From the NCBI RefSeq assembly GCF_014837295.1, contig NZ_JACYHB010000005.1, positions 208,098 through 272,097 on the forward strand: DNA of 64,000 bases, in the 5' to 3' direction. The position numbers were made by a program, and so were the translations under genes. The DNA is from Cellulosimicrobium arenosum. Its GTDB lineage: Bacteria; Actinomycetota; Actinomycetes; Actinomycetales; Cellulomonadaceae. The notes under the pieces are model-generated. The model made no database searches. It was given only the letters and a program-made list of their open reading frames with translations, and was not told the DNA's origin. Shown one piece after another: positions 19,472-28,825 of the stretch; within the stretch, counting starts at the first letter, position 1, and each line of letters starts with the position of its first letter.

Positions 19472-19954
19472 TCAGGAGGCGAGGACCTCGTCGAGGATGG
19501 CCTCGGCGCGCTCCTCCTCGGTGTGCTCGGCGAGTGCGAGCTCGGAGACGAGGATCTGCCGCGCCTTCGCGAGCATGCGCTTCTCCCCGGCAGACAGTCC
19601 GCGGTCGGCGTCGCGGCGGGAGAGGTCACGCACGACCTCGGCCACCTTGATCACGTCGCCCGAGGCGAGCTTCTCGAGGTTCGCCTTGTACCGGCGCGAC
19701 CAGTTGGTCGGCTCCTCCGTGTACGGTGCCCGGAGCACCTCGAAGACACGGTCGAGGCCTTCCTGTCCGACGACATCTCGCACGCCGACGAGGTCGACGT
19801 TCTCGGCGGGGACTTCGATGGTCAGGTCGCCCTGGGCGACCTTGAGCTTGAGGTAGGTCTTGTCCTCTCCACGGATGGTGCGCGTCTTGATCTCCTCGAT
19901 CAGAGCGGCGCCGTGGTGCGGGTAGACAACGGTCTCGCCTACTGTGAACGTCAT
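19472..19954 (-). CDS. carD: CarD-family transcriptional regulator
   Basis: A 160-residue RNA-polymerase-binding protein. The N-terminal RNAP-interacting (CarD/TRCF) domain begins [17 protein letters not shown] and contains [17 protein letters not shown]. The C-terminal helical DNA-binding domain contains [13 protein letters not shown], including the Trp that in mycobacterial CarD wedges into the upstream edge of the transcription bubble. CarD stabilises open complexes at rRNA and housekeeping promoters. GGGGA lies about 9 nt before ATG 19954. The length matches the mycobacterial protein (about 162). Confidence 0.95.
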   Translation of the reverse strand: MTFTVGETVVYPHHGAALIEEIKTRTIRGEDKTYLKLKVAQGDLTIEVPAENVDLVGVRDVVGQEGLDRVFEVLRAPYTEEPTNWSRRYKANLEKLASGDVIKVAEVVRDLSRRDADRGLSAGEKRMLAKARQILVSELALAEHTEEERAEAILDEVLAS

Positions 19955-20308
19955 CTGCAGATGTCCCCTTTCGCGGAGGTCCACCTTATCACGCGGAAGC
20001 CGTGCGAATTCGCGGATCCTCGCCGTCCGAGGCCGCCGGACGCGGCGTCTCCCGCGGTCTTCGCGCAGGTCAGCCCCGGGCGGACGCTCCTGCACGACGG
20101 CTCGTGCGACGTCCTGCGCACCTCGTCGACCCGTTCCCGAGAGGTTCCCGAGACATGCCGGACGGGACGCCTGATCCCAGGAGCCCTTCACGCCTTCCGC
20201 ACAACTGTCCGCTCCCGCCGGGGACCGCACCGCCGTCCGCCCGAACACGGCGCGACCGACTAGGCTGGGCCCCGCAACCCCGCCCCACCGACGCACCCAG
20301 GAGCGCAC
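19955..20308. promoter_or_regulatory. 354-bp divergent promoter region of carD and a lipoprotein gene
   Basis: No gene is supported here. GATAAG at 19985-19990 (minus) is a good -10 for carD, giving an mRNA leader of roughly 25 nt with its ribosome binding site. TAGGCT near 20261 is a candidate -10 for the plus-strand lipoprotein gene. At 20134-20154 there is an 11-bp-spaced direct repeat of GTTCCCGAGA. Confidence 0.5.
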
Positions 20309-20800
20309 GTGACCCGCACCTCGACCAGCCGAGCAGCCCGGACCTCACGGTTCTGGGCCGTCCCCGTCGTCGTCGCGAGCGTCGCCGCCGTCGCCGCGTG
20401 CTCTCCCGTGCTGACGACCAAGGAGTACTCCCCCTCCGACGGCGTCCGCGTCGACCTGACCGCCGACGTCCGCGGGCTCAACCTCATGCTCGTCTCCGAG
20501 GGCGACGGTGCGGCCGGGACGCTGATCGGTGCGTTCGCCAACGACAGCACGCAGGACGTGACGGTCGGCGTCGCGCCCCTGGGCGGTGCCGCGCTCGAGG
20601 TACCGGTGGCCGGTGGCGAGACCGTGTACCTCGGCACCGAGGAGGGTTTCGAGGCCGTGCTCGGGACGGTCGACGCGACCCCCGGTGGCGTGCTTCCCGT
20701 CACGGTGACCTCCAGCACGGGCGAGACCGCGGACGTCGAGCTCCCGGTCCTGGACGGCACGCTCCCGGAGTACGAAGACTTCCTGCCGACCGCGGGATGA
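20309..20800 (+). CDS. Putative lipoprotein of unknown function
   Basis: 163 residues from GTG 20309, with AGGAG about 7 nt upstream. The N-terminus is basic, followed by a hydrophobic segment and a lipobox VAAC with Cys31, so the protein should be lipid-anchored on the outer face of the membrane. The mature part ([35 protein letters not shown]) is an Ig-like beta-rich domain seen in actinobacterial lipoproteins next to the pst locus; I do not know its function. It converges with pstB, 33 bp apart. Confidence 0.8.
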   Translation: MTRTSTSRAARTSRFWAVPVVVASVAAVAACSPVLTTKEYSPSDGVRVDLTADVRGLNLMLVSEGDGAAGTLIGAFANDSTQDVTVGVAPLGGAALEVPVAGGETVYLGTEEGFEAVLGTVDATPGGVLPVTVTSSTGETADVELPVLDGTLPEYEDFLPTAG

Positions 20801-20833
20801 GCTAGGCCGGCAGGGCCGGTCGCGGCGTCGTGA

Positions 20834-21613
20834 TCACCCGAAGCGGCCCGAGATGTAGTCCTCGGTCGCCTGCTGCGACGGCGACGAGAACATGGTCGCG
20901 GTGTCGTCCATCTCGACGAGCCGGCCGGGCTTGCCCGTGCCCGCGATGTTGAAGAACGCCGTCCGGTCGCTCACGCGCGCTGCCTGCTGCATGTTGTGCG
21001 TGACGATCACGATCGTGTACTCGTCCTTGAGCTCCGCGACGAGGTCCTCGATCGCGAGCGTCGAGATGGGGTCGAGCGCCGAGCAGGGCTCGTCCATGAG
21101 GAGCACCTGCGGCTTGACGGCGATCGCCCGCGCGATGCACAGCCGCTGCTGCTGACCGCCGGAGAGGCCGGAGCCGGGGCGGTCGAGCCGGTCCTTGACC
21201 TCGTTCCACAGGTTCGCCCCGTGCAGCGAGGACTCCACCAGCTCGTCGGCGGCCGACTTGGAGATGCGCTTGTTGTTGAGCTTGACGCCCGCGAGCACGT
21301 TCTCCCTGATCGACATCGTCGGGAACGGGTTCGGCCGCTGGAAGACCATCCCGACCTGCCGACGCACCGCGACCGGGTCGACGTCGGCCCCGTACAGGTC
21401 GACGCCCTCCATCTCCACGGTCCCGTCCACGCGAGCGCCCGGTATCACCTCGTGCATCCGGTTGAGGGTGCGCAGGAAGGTCGACTTGCCGCACCCGGAC
21501 GGCCCGATGAAGGCGGTCACGGACTTGGGCTCGATCAACATGCTCACGCCCTGCACGGCGAGGAAGTCGCTGTAGTAGATGTCGAGGTCCTTGACATCGA
21601 TGCGCTGTGCCAT
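20834..21613 (-). CDS. pstB: Phosphate ABC transporter ATP-binding protein
   Basis: A 259-residue ATPase of the high-affinity phosphate importer. Walker A is GPSGCGKST, the Q-loop region [13 protein letters not shown] is typical of PstB, the signature is [14 protein letters not shown], Walker B is [13 protein letters not shown], and the switch His lies in [17 protein letters not shown] lies about 8 nt before ATG 21613, 17 bp after the pstA stop. It is the last gene of pstSCAB. phoU, often next after pstB, is instead placed divergently near senX3. Confidence 0.97.
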   Translation of the reverse strand: MAQRIDVKDLDIYYSDFLAVQGVSMLIEPKSVTAFIGPSGCGKSTFLRTLNRMHEVIPGARVDGTVEMEGVDLYGADVDPVAVRRQVGMVFQRPNPFPTMSIRENVLAGVKLNNKRISKSAADELVESSLHGANLWNEVKDRLDRPGSGLSGGQQQRLCIARAIAVKPQVLLMDEPCSALDPISTLAIEDLVAELKDEYTIVIVTHNMQQAARVSDRTAFFNIAGTGKPGRLVEMDDTATMFSSPSQQATEDYISGRFG

Positions 21614-21630
21614 CGGATCGTTCCTGTTCT

Positions 21631-22611
21631 CTAGCGGAGGGTCTTGGGCGCGAACCAACGGGTCACGAGGCGCCCGACGAGGTTGAGCAGCATGACGATG
21701 AGGATCAGCGCCAGCGCGGCGGCCCAGGCCCGGTCGTAGTTGATGGAGGGGATGCACACGGCGTCGAGCGCGTCGTTGCACGGGACGAGGCCCTGGCTGT
21801 ACTGCCGGTACACGTACACCGGCAGGGTCATCATCCGGCCCTCGAAGAGGTTGAAGTTGATCGAGTCGACGACGCCGACGGTGATGAGCAGCGGCGCGGT
21901 CTCGCCGATCACACGGGCGACGGAGAGCATGACCCCCGTCGTGATCCCGGCGACGGACGTGCGCAGGACGACCTTGATCACGGTGAGCCACTTCGGCACG
22001 CCGAGGGCGTACGCGGCCTCGCGCAGCTCGTTGGGCACGAGCCGCAGCATCTCCTCGCACGAGCGCACGACCACCGGGATCATGAGGACCGACAGGGCCA
22101 CCGAGCCGACGACTCCCATCCGCACGCCCGGCCCGAAGAAGACCGCGAACAGCGCGTAGGCGAACAGGCCGGCGACGATCGAGGGGATGCCCGTCATGAC
22201 GTCGACGAAGAAGGTCACCCAGCGGGCGAGCGCCCCGCGCCCGTACTCCACGAGGTAGATCGCGGTGAGCAGACCGATCGGCACCGAGATGGCCGCGGCG
22301 CCCAACGTGATGAGCAGCGTGCCGATGATCGCGTGGTAGATCCCACCCGCGTCCATCCCGCCGAACACGCCGCGCATGGAGTGCGTGAGGAAGTAGCCGT
22401 CGAACTGGTGCATGCCGTTCGCCACGACGGTCCACGCGACGGAGGCGAGCGGGACCATCGCGAGGACGAACGCGCCCCACATCAGTGCGGTCATCGTCTT
22501 GTCGGTCCGCCGGCGACGGGCGTCGGCGCCCCGGAGCAGCGCGCGCACCGCTGCGGTGCGCTCCGGGTCGGGGGCCCGGCCGGGCCCGGCCTGCGTGGTC
22601 ACGGTGGTCAT
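21631..22611 (-). CDS. pstA: Phosphate ABC transporter permease PstA
   Basis: A 326-residue inner-membrane permease with six predicted TM segments, the first near residues 43-65. The EAA-type loop [21 protein letters not shown] contacts Pst[14 protein letters not shown] is the conserved PstA/PstC motif following the loop. Charged residues in the TM core are thought to contact phosphate. ATG 22611 shares one base with the pstC stop (TGATG), so translation is coupled. Confidence 0.95.
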   Translation of the reverse strand: MTTVTTQAGPGRAPDPERTAAVRALLRGADARRRRTDKTMTALMWGAFVLAMVPLASVAWTVVANGMHQFDGYFLTHSMRGVFGGMDAGGIYHAIIGTLLITLGAAAISVPIGLLTAIYLVEYGRGALARWVTFFVDVMTGIPSIVAGLFAYALFAVFFGPGVRMGVVGSVALSVLMIPVVVRSCEEMLRLVPNELREAAYALGVPKWLTVIKVVLRTSVAGITTGVMLSVARVIGETAPLLITVGVVDSINFNLFEGRMMTLPVYVYRQYSQGLVPCNDALDAVCIPSINYDRAWAAALALILIVMLLNLVGRLVTRWFAPKTLR

Positions 22612-23645
22612 CAGTTGGCTCCCGAGAAGTCCTTGCGGCGCGCGACGATCGCACGAGCCGCCATGTTCACGAGCAGGGTGATGACGAACAGCGCGAGGCC
22701 GGTCGCGATGAGCGTGCTGACGCCCATCGGGTTGGCCTCGGGAAAGTTCGCCGCGATGTTCGCGGCGATGGTCTGCTGCTGCCCCGCCTGCAGGATCTTG
22801 AAGCTGTACAGGAGCCCGGGCGAGAGGATCATCAGGACGGCCATCGTCTCGCCCAGCGCACGTCCGAGGCCGAGCATCGCGGCGGAGATCACGCCCGAGC
22901 GGCCGAAGGGCAGCACCGCCGTGCGGATCATCTCCCAGCGGGTCGCCCCGAGCGCGAGCGCGGCCTCCTCGTGCAGGCCCGGGGTCTGGAGGAACACCTC
23001 GCGGCTCACGGCCGTGATGATCGGCAGGATCATCACGGCGAGCACGAGCCCGACCGTCAGGAGGACGCGCCCCGTCGGGGAGGCCGGTCCGGCGAAGAGC
23101 GGGAACCAGCCGAACGTGTCCGCCAGCCAGCCCCACACCGGGATCACCACGGGGGGCAGCACGAGCGAGCCCCACAGGCCGTAGACCACGCTGGGGATGG
23201 CTGCGAGCAGGTCGACGACGTAGCCGAGACCGGACGCGAGACGGCGCGGCGCGTAGTGCGAGATGAAGAGCGCGATCCCGATCGCGACGGGCGTCGCGAG
23301 CAGCAGTGCGAGCGCTGCGGCCAGGAGGGTGCCGAAGATCAGCGGCCCGACGAAGGAGAGGATCGACGCGTCCTCGGGGAACCACGAGATGGTCTCCCCG
23401 AGCTCGGCGCCGCCGGCGGTGAGCGCCGGCCAGGCCCGGATGACGAGGAACAGGGCGACCGCGGCCAGCACGGCGAGGATCAGCGCCCCGGCGCCGGTCG
23501 CGGTCCAGCGGAACGCGCGGTTGGCACCGCGGTCGCCGACTCCTGCGCGGCGGCGCGCGCCCGTCCCGCGCGATGGGCGCGGCTCGTCCGCGACCGGGCC
23601 ACCAGGCGGCGTCGGGTCCGGTGCGGTGGAAGCTGTGCTGGTCAC
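22611..23645 (-). CDS. pstC: Phosphate ABC transporter permease PstC
   Basis: 344 residues from GTG 23645, which has AGGAGCAGGA just upstream; a longer in-frame start at 23723 falls in the hairpin region and is unlikely. A disordered, basic N-terminus (about 1-50) precedes six predicted TM segments. [22 protein letters not shown] is the EAA loop and [13 protein letters not shown] the conserved GET motif. It pairs with PstA in the membrane. It is separated from pstS by a 100-bp gap containing a strong hairpin. Confidence 0.95.
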   Translation of the reverse strand: MTSTASTAPDPTPPGGPVADEPRPSRGTGARRRAGVGDRGANRAFRWTATGAGALILAVLAAVALFLVIRAWPALTAGGAELGETISWFPEDASILSFVGPLIFGTLLAAALALLLATPVAIGIALFISHYAPRRLASGLGYVVDLLAAIPSVVYGLWGSLVLPPVVIPVWGWLADTFGWFPLFAGPASPTGRVLLTVGLVLAVMILPIITAVSREVFLQTPGLHEEAALALGATRWEMIRTAVLPFGRSGVISAAMLGLGRALGETMAVLMILSPGLLYSFKILQAGQQQTIAANIAANFPEANPMGVSTLIATGLALFVITLLVNMAARAIVARRKDFSGAN

Positions 23646-23683
23646 TCCTGCTCCTGAGGGATAGCGGTTCGTCCTGCGTGAAC

Positions 23684-23720
23684 GGGGCGGTGGGACCGGT
23701 GCTCCCGGCCCCACCGCCCC
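23684..23720 (-). terminator. Intra-operon hairpin between pstS and pstC
   Basis: An 11-bp perfect stem (GGGGCGGTGGG at 23684-23694 with CCCACCGCCCC at 23710-23720) has a small CCGG/CCGG hairpin in its loop, 24 bp past the pstS stop. It probably attenuates read-through or protects the pstS 3' end, so that the binding protein is made in excess of the permease. Confidence 0.65.
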
Positions 23721-23744
23721 CACGGTGTCGCTGCGCTCAGCCGG

Positions 23745-24878
23745 TCAGCCGGCCGCGCCGACCGTGATCGCCTCGATCGCGGCGTGCACGTCCGTGCGCA
23801 GGTCCTCGGAGATCGGGGCGCTGCCCGCGGCCGACGCGGACGCCTGCTGGCCCTCGTCGCTCGAGATGTAGGTCAGGAAGGCCTTGACCAGCTCGCCGGT
23901 CGCCTCGTCCTCGTAGTTCGAGCAGGCGATGGCGTACGACACGAGCACGAGCGGGTAGGCACCCGACTCGACGGTCTTGCGGTCCAGCTCGACCGCGATG
24001 TCGTGCTCGCCACGGCCCTCGACCCGTGGCGACGCGTCCACGACCTCGGCCGCGGCCTCGGGCGAGTAGGCCACCCACTCCTCACCGACCTTGATGCTCG
24101 CGGTGCCCAGCTCGCCGGCCTTCGAGGCGTCGGCGTAGCCGATCGTGCCCTCGCCCGCCTGGACGGTCTGCACGACGCCGGAGGTGCCCTGCGCGGACTC
24201 ACCGCCCTGGGTCGGCCAGTCGCCGCTCGCCTCGTGCCCCCACGCGTCGCCCGCCGTGGCGGCGAGGTAGTCCGTGAAGTTCTCGGTCGTACCGGACTCG
24301 TCCGAGCGGTGCACCGGCGTGATCGCCGTGCTCGGCAGGTCGGCGTCGGGGTTGTCGGCCGCGATCTCGTCCGCGTCCCACGTGGTGATGTCGCCGTTGA
24401 AGATGCCCGCGAGCGTCTCGGGAGCCAGGTTGACCTCGGGCAGGTCGGGCAGGTTGTAGATGATCGCGATCGGGCTCACGTAGACGGGCAGGTCGATCGC
24501 GCCGTCAGGGCCGCAGACCTCCTGCGACTTCGTGAGCTCCTCGTCGTCGAGCGCGGCGTCCGAGCCCGCCCAGCCCGTGCCTCCCGCGAGGAACTGGGTC
24601 CGGCCACCGCCGGAACCGACCGGGTCGTAGTTGACGGTGACGTCAGGGTTGGTGCTCTGGAACCCGGCGCGCCAAGCCTCCATCGCAGACTCCTGCGAGC
24701 TCGCGCCGGCGCCGCTGAGCTCACCGCTCAGGTCGGTCGCGGCGTCGGTCGAGCTCTCGGTGCCCGAGTCACCGCCGGCGTCGCCGACCGGATCGTCGGA
24801 CCCGCACGCGGCGAGAGTCAGGGCGAGCGCACCGATGACGACGGTGGATCCAGCACGTGAGAATCGGCTGAGCTTCAC
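23745..24878 (-). CDS. pstS: Phosphate-binding lipoprotein PstS
   Basis: 377 residues from GTG 24878 (ATG 24890 is an alternative). The signal LALTLAACGS places the lipid-modified Cys at 25. The mature protein binds phosphate outside the membrane and delivers it to PstC/PstA. SGAGASSQ and DESGTTENFTDYL form phosphate-binding loops and VNYDPVGSGGG is a family motif. SYAIACSNYED near the C-terminus contains another Cys. A PHO-box-like direct repeat lies about 95 bp upstream, with TAGCGT at 24938-24943 as a likely -10. Confidence 0.95.
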   Translation of the reverse strand: MKLSRFSRAGSTVVIGALALTLAACGSDDPVGDAGGDSGTESSTDAATDLSGELSGAGASSQESAMEAWRAGFQSTNPDVTVNYDPVGSGGGRTQFLAGGTGWAGSDAALDDEELTKSQEVCGPDGAIDLPVYVSPIAIIYNLPDLPEVNLAPETLAGIFNGDITTWDADEIAADNPDADLPSTAITPVHRSDESGTTENFTDYLAATAGDAWGHEASGDWPTQGGESAQGTSGVVQTVQAGEGTIGYADASKAGELGTASIKVGEEWVAYSPEAAAEVVDASPRVEGRGEHDIAVELDRKTVESGAYPLVLVSYAIACSNYEDEATGELVKAFLTYISSDEGQQASASAAGSAPISEDLRTDVHAAIEAITVGAAG

Positions 24879-24970
24879 TCTTCGTTCCATCCTGTTCAAG
24901 CGTCGAGTCGCACCAGCGAGCGCCGGTGACAACTCCGACGCTAAGAGCGCCGGGTGACGCGTGCGCCGAG

Positions 24971-24992
24971 TACGGATGAACGACGGATGAAC
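24971..24992 (-). promoter_or_regulatory. PHO-box-like direct repeat upstream of pstS
   Basis: On the minus strand two 11-bp units stand in tandem, GTTCATCCGTC then GTTCATCCGTA (10 of 11 identical). They match the architecture of actinobacterial phosphate boxes (11-bp units beginning GTTCAYC). The site lies just upstream of the expected -35 for the -10 TAGCGT (24938-24943), the position for an activator such as the RegX3 encoded next door. Confidence 0.75.
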
Positions 24993-25044
24993 AGTGCACA
25001 GACCTTCTGTGGCGCCGTGGACGGTGGCCGACCGGCCGCCGGGC

Positions 25045-25743
25045 CTACGGAGAGCCGTCGGCGATCTTGTAGCCCAGGCCCCGGACCGTCAGGAGGTAGC
25101 GCGGGCTCGCGGGCTCCGGCTCGATCTTGGACCGGATGCGCTTGACGTGGACGTCGAGCGTCTTCGTGTCCCCCACGTAGTCCGCGCCCCACACGCGGTC
25201 GATGAGCTGCCCGCGGGTCAGGACGCGCCCCTCGTTGCGCAGCAGCAGCTCGAGCAGCTCGAACTCCTTGAGCGGGAACGGCACGACGTCGCCGCCGACG
25301 GACACGGTGTGCCGCTCGACGTCCATGCGCACGGGACCGACCTCGAGCGTCGGGTCCTCGACCGGATCGCCACCGCTCTCCGCGCCCTTGCGCCGCAGCA
25401 CGGCGCGCACGCGTGCCAGCAGCTCGCGGAACGAGTACGGCTTCGTGACGTAGTCGTCCGCACCGAGCTCGAGCCCCACCACCTTGTCGATCTCGGAGTC
25501 CTTGGCGGTGAGCATGATGACGGGTACGTCACCGCGTTGCCGCAGCTCGCGGCACACCTCGGTGCCGCTGAGCCCGGGCAGCATGAGGTCCAGCAGCACG
25601 AGGTCCGCACCGCCGCCGTCGTACGCCGTGAGGGCCTCCGTGCCCGTCGCCGCCTCCACCACGTCGAAGCCCTCGCGCCGCAGCTGGTACGCCAGCGGGT
25701 CGCGGTACGACTCCTCGTCCTCGACCACCAGGATGCGCGTCAC
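25045..25743 (-). CDS. regX3: OmpR/PhoB-family response regulator (RegX3/PhoP-like)
   Basis: A 232-residue two-component regulator. The receiver domain (about 1-120) has acidic residues VVEDEE, phosphoacceptor Asp52 in LVLLDLMLPG, the conserved Thr in MLTAKD, and Lys in YVTKPYSFREL. The C-terminal winged helix (about 135-230) contains PLKEFELLELLLRNEGRVLT and TKTLDVHVKRIRSKIE. It should activate pst and other phosphate genes when phosphorylated. GTG 25743 overlaps the senX3 stop by 4 bp (GTGA). PhoB/PhoP/RegX3 naming varies among actinobacteria. Confidence 0.93.
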   Translation of the reverse strand: MTRILVVEDEESYRDPLAYQLRREGFDVVEAATGTEALTAYDGGGADLVLLDLMLPGLSGTEVCRELRQRGDVPVIMLTAKDSEIDKVVGLELGADDYVTKPYSFRELLARVRAVLRRKGAESGGDPVEDPTLEVGPVRMDVERHTVSVGGDVVPFPLKEFELLELLLRNEGRVLTRGQLIDRVWGADYVGDTKTLDVHVKRIRSKIEPEPASPRYLLTVRGLGYKIADGSP

Positions 25744-27029
25744 GCGCCCACCTCCTCGTCCCGGGCCCGTGGCCCCTCGTGCGGGGCGCGCCCGGTCGGG
25801 CCGCCCTCGTCGTCCGTGCCGTGCCGGCCGTTCGCGTCGTGCGTCTGCCCCGGCGACGCGGGACCCGCGCCGCCGGGGTCCGGCCTCGCCGTCGGGCCCG
25901 CCGCCGGGATGCGCAGCGTGAAGGTCGAGCCCCGGCCCGGCTCCGACCACATGGTGACGTCGCCGCCGTGGTCGGCAGCGACGTGCTTGACGATGCTCAG
26001 GCCCAGCCCGGTCCCGCCGGTGTCGCGCGAGCGTGCCGGGTCGACCCGGTAGAACCGCTCGAAGACCCGCTCCTGCGCGTCGACGGCGATGCCGATCCCC
26101 TGGTCGACCACCGCGATCTCCACGAGCTCGTCCGTCCGGGTCACGCCCAGGCCGACGCGCGTGTTCTCGCCCGAGTAGGCCACGGCGTTGTCGACGAGGT
26201 TGCGCACCGCGGTGACGAGCAGGTTGTGGTCGCCGTACACCGTGGCGTCGAGGTCGCCCCCCGTGGTGAGCGTCACGCCCTTGCCCTGCGCGCGCGTGCG
26301 GGCGCGGTCGACGGCCTCCTCCACGACCTCGCGGACCGGGACGACCGTGACCTTCTTCAGCGCGCCGGCGACCTGCAGGCGGGAGAGCTCGATGATCTCC
26401 TGCACGAGCGCGGACAGGCGGGTCGCCTCGGACTGCATGCGAGCGGCGAAGCGTCGGACCGCGACCGGGTCGTCCGCGGCGTCCTGCACCGTCTCCGCGA
26501 GGAGCGCGAGCGCACCGACCGGGGTCTTGAGCTCGTGCGAGACGTTGACGACGAAGTCCCGTCGGATGGCCTCGACGCGGCGCGCCTCGGTCCGGTCCTC
26601 GGCGAGGACGAGCAGGTGGCCGGGTCCGACCTGGGCGACCCGGACCTGCAGCATGACCCGCCCCCGACCGACGGGCCCACGGGGGAGGTCGAGCTCCTCG
26701 TCGCGGATGACACCGTCGCGACGGACGTCCTCGATCATCTCCCGGACGGCGGCGTGGGCGATCGTGTCGCCCCGGACGACCCCCAGCGCGTACGCCGGCG
26801 GGCTCGCGCGCACGACGTCGCCGTCGTCGTCCAGCACGACCGCCGCCGACCGCAGGACGGCGAGGACGCGGACGAGCCCCTCGTCGAGGACGGGCGGTGG
26901 CGTCGGGGGCGCGGACCGGCGTTGCCGCTCGCTCACACGGAACGCGACCGCGGCGACGACACCGACGACGACGCCGGCGATACCCGCGACCAGCACGGCG
27001 AAGCCCCCGGTCAGACCTTCGAGATCCAC
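25740..27029 (-). CDS. senX3: Phosphate-sensing histidine kinase (SenX3/PhoR-like)
   Basis: A 429-residue membrane kinase. One TM helix is clear (about 8-30), then a degenerate PAS domain (about 52-145), the H-box FVVNVSHELKTP with phospho-His165, an N-box in RNLVDNAVAYS, and GTGLGLSIVKHVAADHGG as the G-box. A Gly/Asp-rich C-terminal tail (about 375-429) is unusual and probably disordered. It acts with the adjacent regulator. In this family, inhibition through PhoU and the Pst transporter conveys phosphate sufficiency. TACGCT lies 6 nt before GTG 27029, indicating a leaderless start. It is divergent from phoU. Confidence 0.93.
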   Translation of the reverse strand: MDLEGLTGGFAVLVAGIAGVVVGVVAAVAFRVSERQRRSAPPTPPPVLDEGLVRVLAVLRSAAVVLDDDGDVVRASPPAYALGVVRGDTIAHAAVREMIEDVRRDGVIRDEELDLPRGPVGRGRVMLQVRVAQVGPGHLLVLAEDRTEARRVEAIRRDFVVNVSHELKTPVGALALLAETVQDAADDPVAVRRFAARMQSEATRLSALVQEIIELSRLQVAGALKKVTVVPVREVVEEAVDRARTRAQGKGVTLTTGGDLDATVYGDHNLLVTAVRNLVDNAVAYSGENTRVGLGVTRTDELVEIAVVDQGIGIAVDAQERVFERFYRVDPARSRDTGGTGLGLSIVKHVAADHGGDVTMWSEPGRGSTFTLRIPAAGPTARPDPGGAGPASPGQTHDANGRHGTDDEGGPTGRAPHEGPRARDEEVGA

Positions 27030-27035
27030 AGCACC

Positions 27036-27041
27036 AGCGTA
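27036..27041 (-). promoter_or_regulatory. -10 element TACGCT (leaderless senX3)
   Basis: TACGCT on the minus strand, GGTGCT (6 nt), then GTG 27029. The PHO-box-like repeats at 27100-27132 lie about 60 bp upstream of it. Confidence 0.45.
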
Positions 27042-27099
27042 CGGTCGCCGACGGGCGCTCCCCGCCGTTCGGCGCCGATCGCGGTCCGCTCGCCCAAGT

Positions 27100-27132
27100 G
27101 TTCACCTGACGGCGCCCTCGTGTTCACCGTGC
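27100..27132 (+). promoter_or_regulatory. PHO-box-like repeats between senX3 and phoU
   Basis: GTTCACC occurs at 27100 and 27122, exactly 22 bp (two 11-bp units) apart, with a degenerate unit between them: GTTCACCTGAC, GGCGCCCTCGT, GTTCACCGTGC. The orientation points to phoU, and the site could serve both divergent genes. It resembles the pstS box in sequence and period. Confidence 0.65.
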
Positions 27133-27213
27133 CGTCGGTCGACGGTGCGACGCTGGCGCGAGCCGCATGACGTGCCGGGAAGAGGGCCGTCCGGCCACGA
27201 CGAGAGGGAAGCG

Positions 27214-27897
27214 ATGCGGGAGATCTTCGAGGCCGAGCTCAAGCAGGTCGGTGACGACCTCGCCGAGATGAGCCGGCTGGTGGAAACGGCAGTGGGCAAG
27301 GCCGGGCAGGCCCTGCTGACCGCAGACCTGCAGCTCGCGCAGCAGGTCATCGCGGCGGACCACACCATCGACGCGCTCGAGAACGAGCTCGACGAGCGCT
27401 GCGTGTACCTGCTGGCGCAGCAGGCGCCGGTGGCCACGGACCTGCGGGTGGTGGTGAGCGCGCTGCGCATGAGTGCGACGCTCGAACGGATGGGCGACCT
27501 GGCGCGGCACATCGCGCAGGTCGCACGAGGTCGCTACCCGTCGCACGCGATCGAGCCGTCGCTGCACCGGACGTTCGAGCAGATGAGCGATGCCGCGGTG
27601 CGCGTGGCGCGGCGCACGACGACGCTCCTGACGACGCGCGACCTCACGGTCGCGTCGAACATCGAGCGCGACGACGACCTGCTCGACCACCTGCACCAGG
27701 ACACGTTCGTGGCGATGCTCGACGGCACGTGGTCGGCGACGACGCAGGAGACGGTCGACGTGACGCTGGTGGCGCGCTACTACGAGCGGTTCGGTGACCA
27801 CGGCGTCTCGATCGCCAAGCGCGTGACCTACCTCGTCACGGGCGACTTCGCCGACGACCGTGCCGTCCCCTCGGGTACGGCCGGCGCGACCGCGTAG
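27214..27897 (+). CDS. phoU: Phosphate signalling regulator PhoU
   Basis: A 227-residue all-helical protein made of two PhoU repeats. The first carries [17 protein letters not shown] and [19 protein letters not shown], and the second carries [20 protein letters not shown]. The paired E/DxxxD motifs bind metal clusters. PhoU reports Pst status to the histidine kinase and restrains it when phosphate is plentiful. GAGGGA lies about 7 nt before ATG 27214. It is transcribed divergently from senX3-regX3 and followed by a strong terminator. Confidence 0.95.
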   Translation: MREIFEAELKQVGDDLAEMSRLVETAVGKAGQALLTADLQLAQQVIAADHTIDALENELDERCVYLLAQQAPVATDLRVVVSALRMSATLERMGDLARHIAQVARGRYPSHAIEPSLHRTFEQMSDAAVRVARRTTTLLTTRDLTVASNIERDDDLLDHLHQDTFVAMLDGTWSATTQETVDVTLVARYYERFGDHGVSIAKRVTYLVTGDFADDRAVPSGTAGATA

Positions 27898-27918
27898 CCT
27901 GCCGGGCGCAGACAGCGG

Positions 27919-27950
27919 AACGGCCCGCCGGGAGGACCCGGCGGGCCGTT
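27919..27950. terminator. Bidirectional terminator between phoU and gpmA
   Basis: A 14-bp perfect stem (AACGGCCCGCCGGG with its complement) and a 4-nt loop AGGA lie in the gap of two convergent genes. The flanking AA/TT gives a short U run on either strand. Confidence 0.88.
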
Positions 27951-27979
27951 CGTGCGCCCGGGGACGGGCGCGGGTGTGG

Positions 27980-28717
27980 TCAGCGCCCCTGGTTCGCGAC
28001 CGCGGCGACGGCCTCGGCAGCGGCCTCGGGGTCGAGGTAGCACCCACCCGGGGTGAGGGGCCTGAGGTCCTCGTCGAGCTCGTAGAGCAGCGGGATGCCC
28101 GTGGGGATGTTGAGCCCGGCGATGTCCGCGTCGGAGATCCCGTCGAGGTGCTTGACGAGCGCGCGCAGCGAGTTGCCGTGCGCCGCGACGAGGACGGTCT
28201 TGTCCGCCTTCAGGTCCGGGACGATCTCCCCGTCCCAGTACGGCAGCGCGCGCTCGAGCACGTCCTTGAGGCACTCGGTCCGCACCACGGGCGCGTCCGC
28301 GTAACGCGGGTCCGTGTCCTGGGAGAACTCGGAGCCGAGCTCGATCTCCGGCGGCGGCGTGTCGTACGAGCGGCGCCAGAGCATGAACTGCTCCTCGCCG
28401 AACTCCGCGAGCGTCTGCTTCTTGTCCTTGCCCTGCAGCGCGCCGTAGTGGCGCTCGTTCAGGCGCCACGACCGCTTGACGGGGATCCAGTGCCGGTCGG
28501 CGGCGTCGAGGGCGAGGTTCGCCGTCGTGATGGCGCGCCGCAGGAGCGAGGTGTGCACGACGTCGGGGGCGATCCCCGCGTCGGTCAGCAGCGTCCCGCC
28601 GCGCTTCGCCTCGGCGGTGCCCTTCTCCGAGAGGTACACGTCCACCCAGCCGGTGAAGAGGTTCTTGGCGTTCCATTCGCTCTCGCCGTGGCGGAGCAGC
28701 ACGAGGGTGTAGGTCAT
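27980..28717 (-). CDS. gpmA: 2,3-bisphosphoglycerate-dependent phosphoglycerate mutase
   Basis: A 245-residue glycolytic enzyme interconverting 3- and 2-phosphoglycerate. [10 protein letters not shown] carries the phosphohistidine, FTGWVDV and [11 protein letters not shown] are substrate-binding segments, [11 protein letters not shown] contains conserved active-site Glu and Arg, and [17 protein letters not shown] carries the second catalytic His. Length is that of the dPGM family (about 249). CAGGAT lies 6 nt before the ATG, so the message may be leaderless. Confidence 0.96.
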   Translation of the reverse strand: MTYTLVLLRHGESEWNAKNLFTGWVDVYLSEKGTAEAKRGGTLLTDAGIAPDVVHTSLLRRAITTANLALDAADRHWIPVKRSWRLNERHYGALQGKDKKQTLAEFGEEQFMLWRRSYDTPPPEIELGSEFSQDTDPRYADAPVVRTECLKDVLERALPYWDGEIVPDLKADKTVLVAAHGNSLRALVKHLDGISDADIAGLNIPTGIPLLYELDEDLRPLTPGGCYLDPEAAAEAVAAVANQGR

Positions 28718-28723
28718 GGGTCC

Positions 28724-28729
28724 ATCCTG
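28724..28729 (-). promoter_or_regulatory. -10 element CAGGAT (leaderless gpmA)
   Basis: CAGGAT on the minus strand, GGACCC (6 nt), then ATG 28717. The match to TANNNT is weaker than at the other sites. Confidence 0.35.
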
Positions 28730-28825
28730 CCGTACCGGGCCGGGACGGGGCACGTGCGTCCCACCTCCTGGCCGTCGTGCGCGCGACGTCGGAATCATCG
28801 CTGCCCGGCGCGCGTTGGCACGCGT

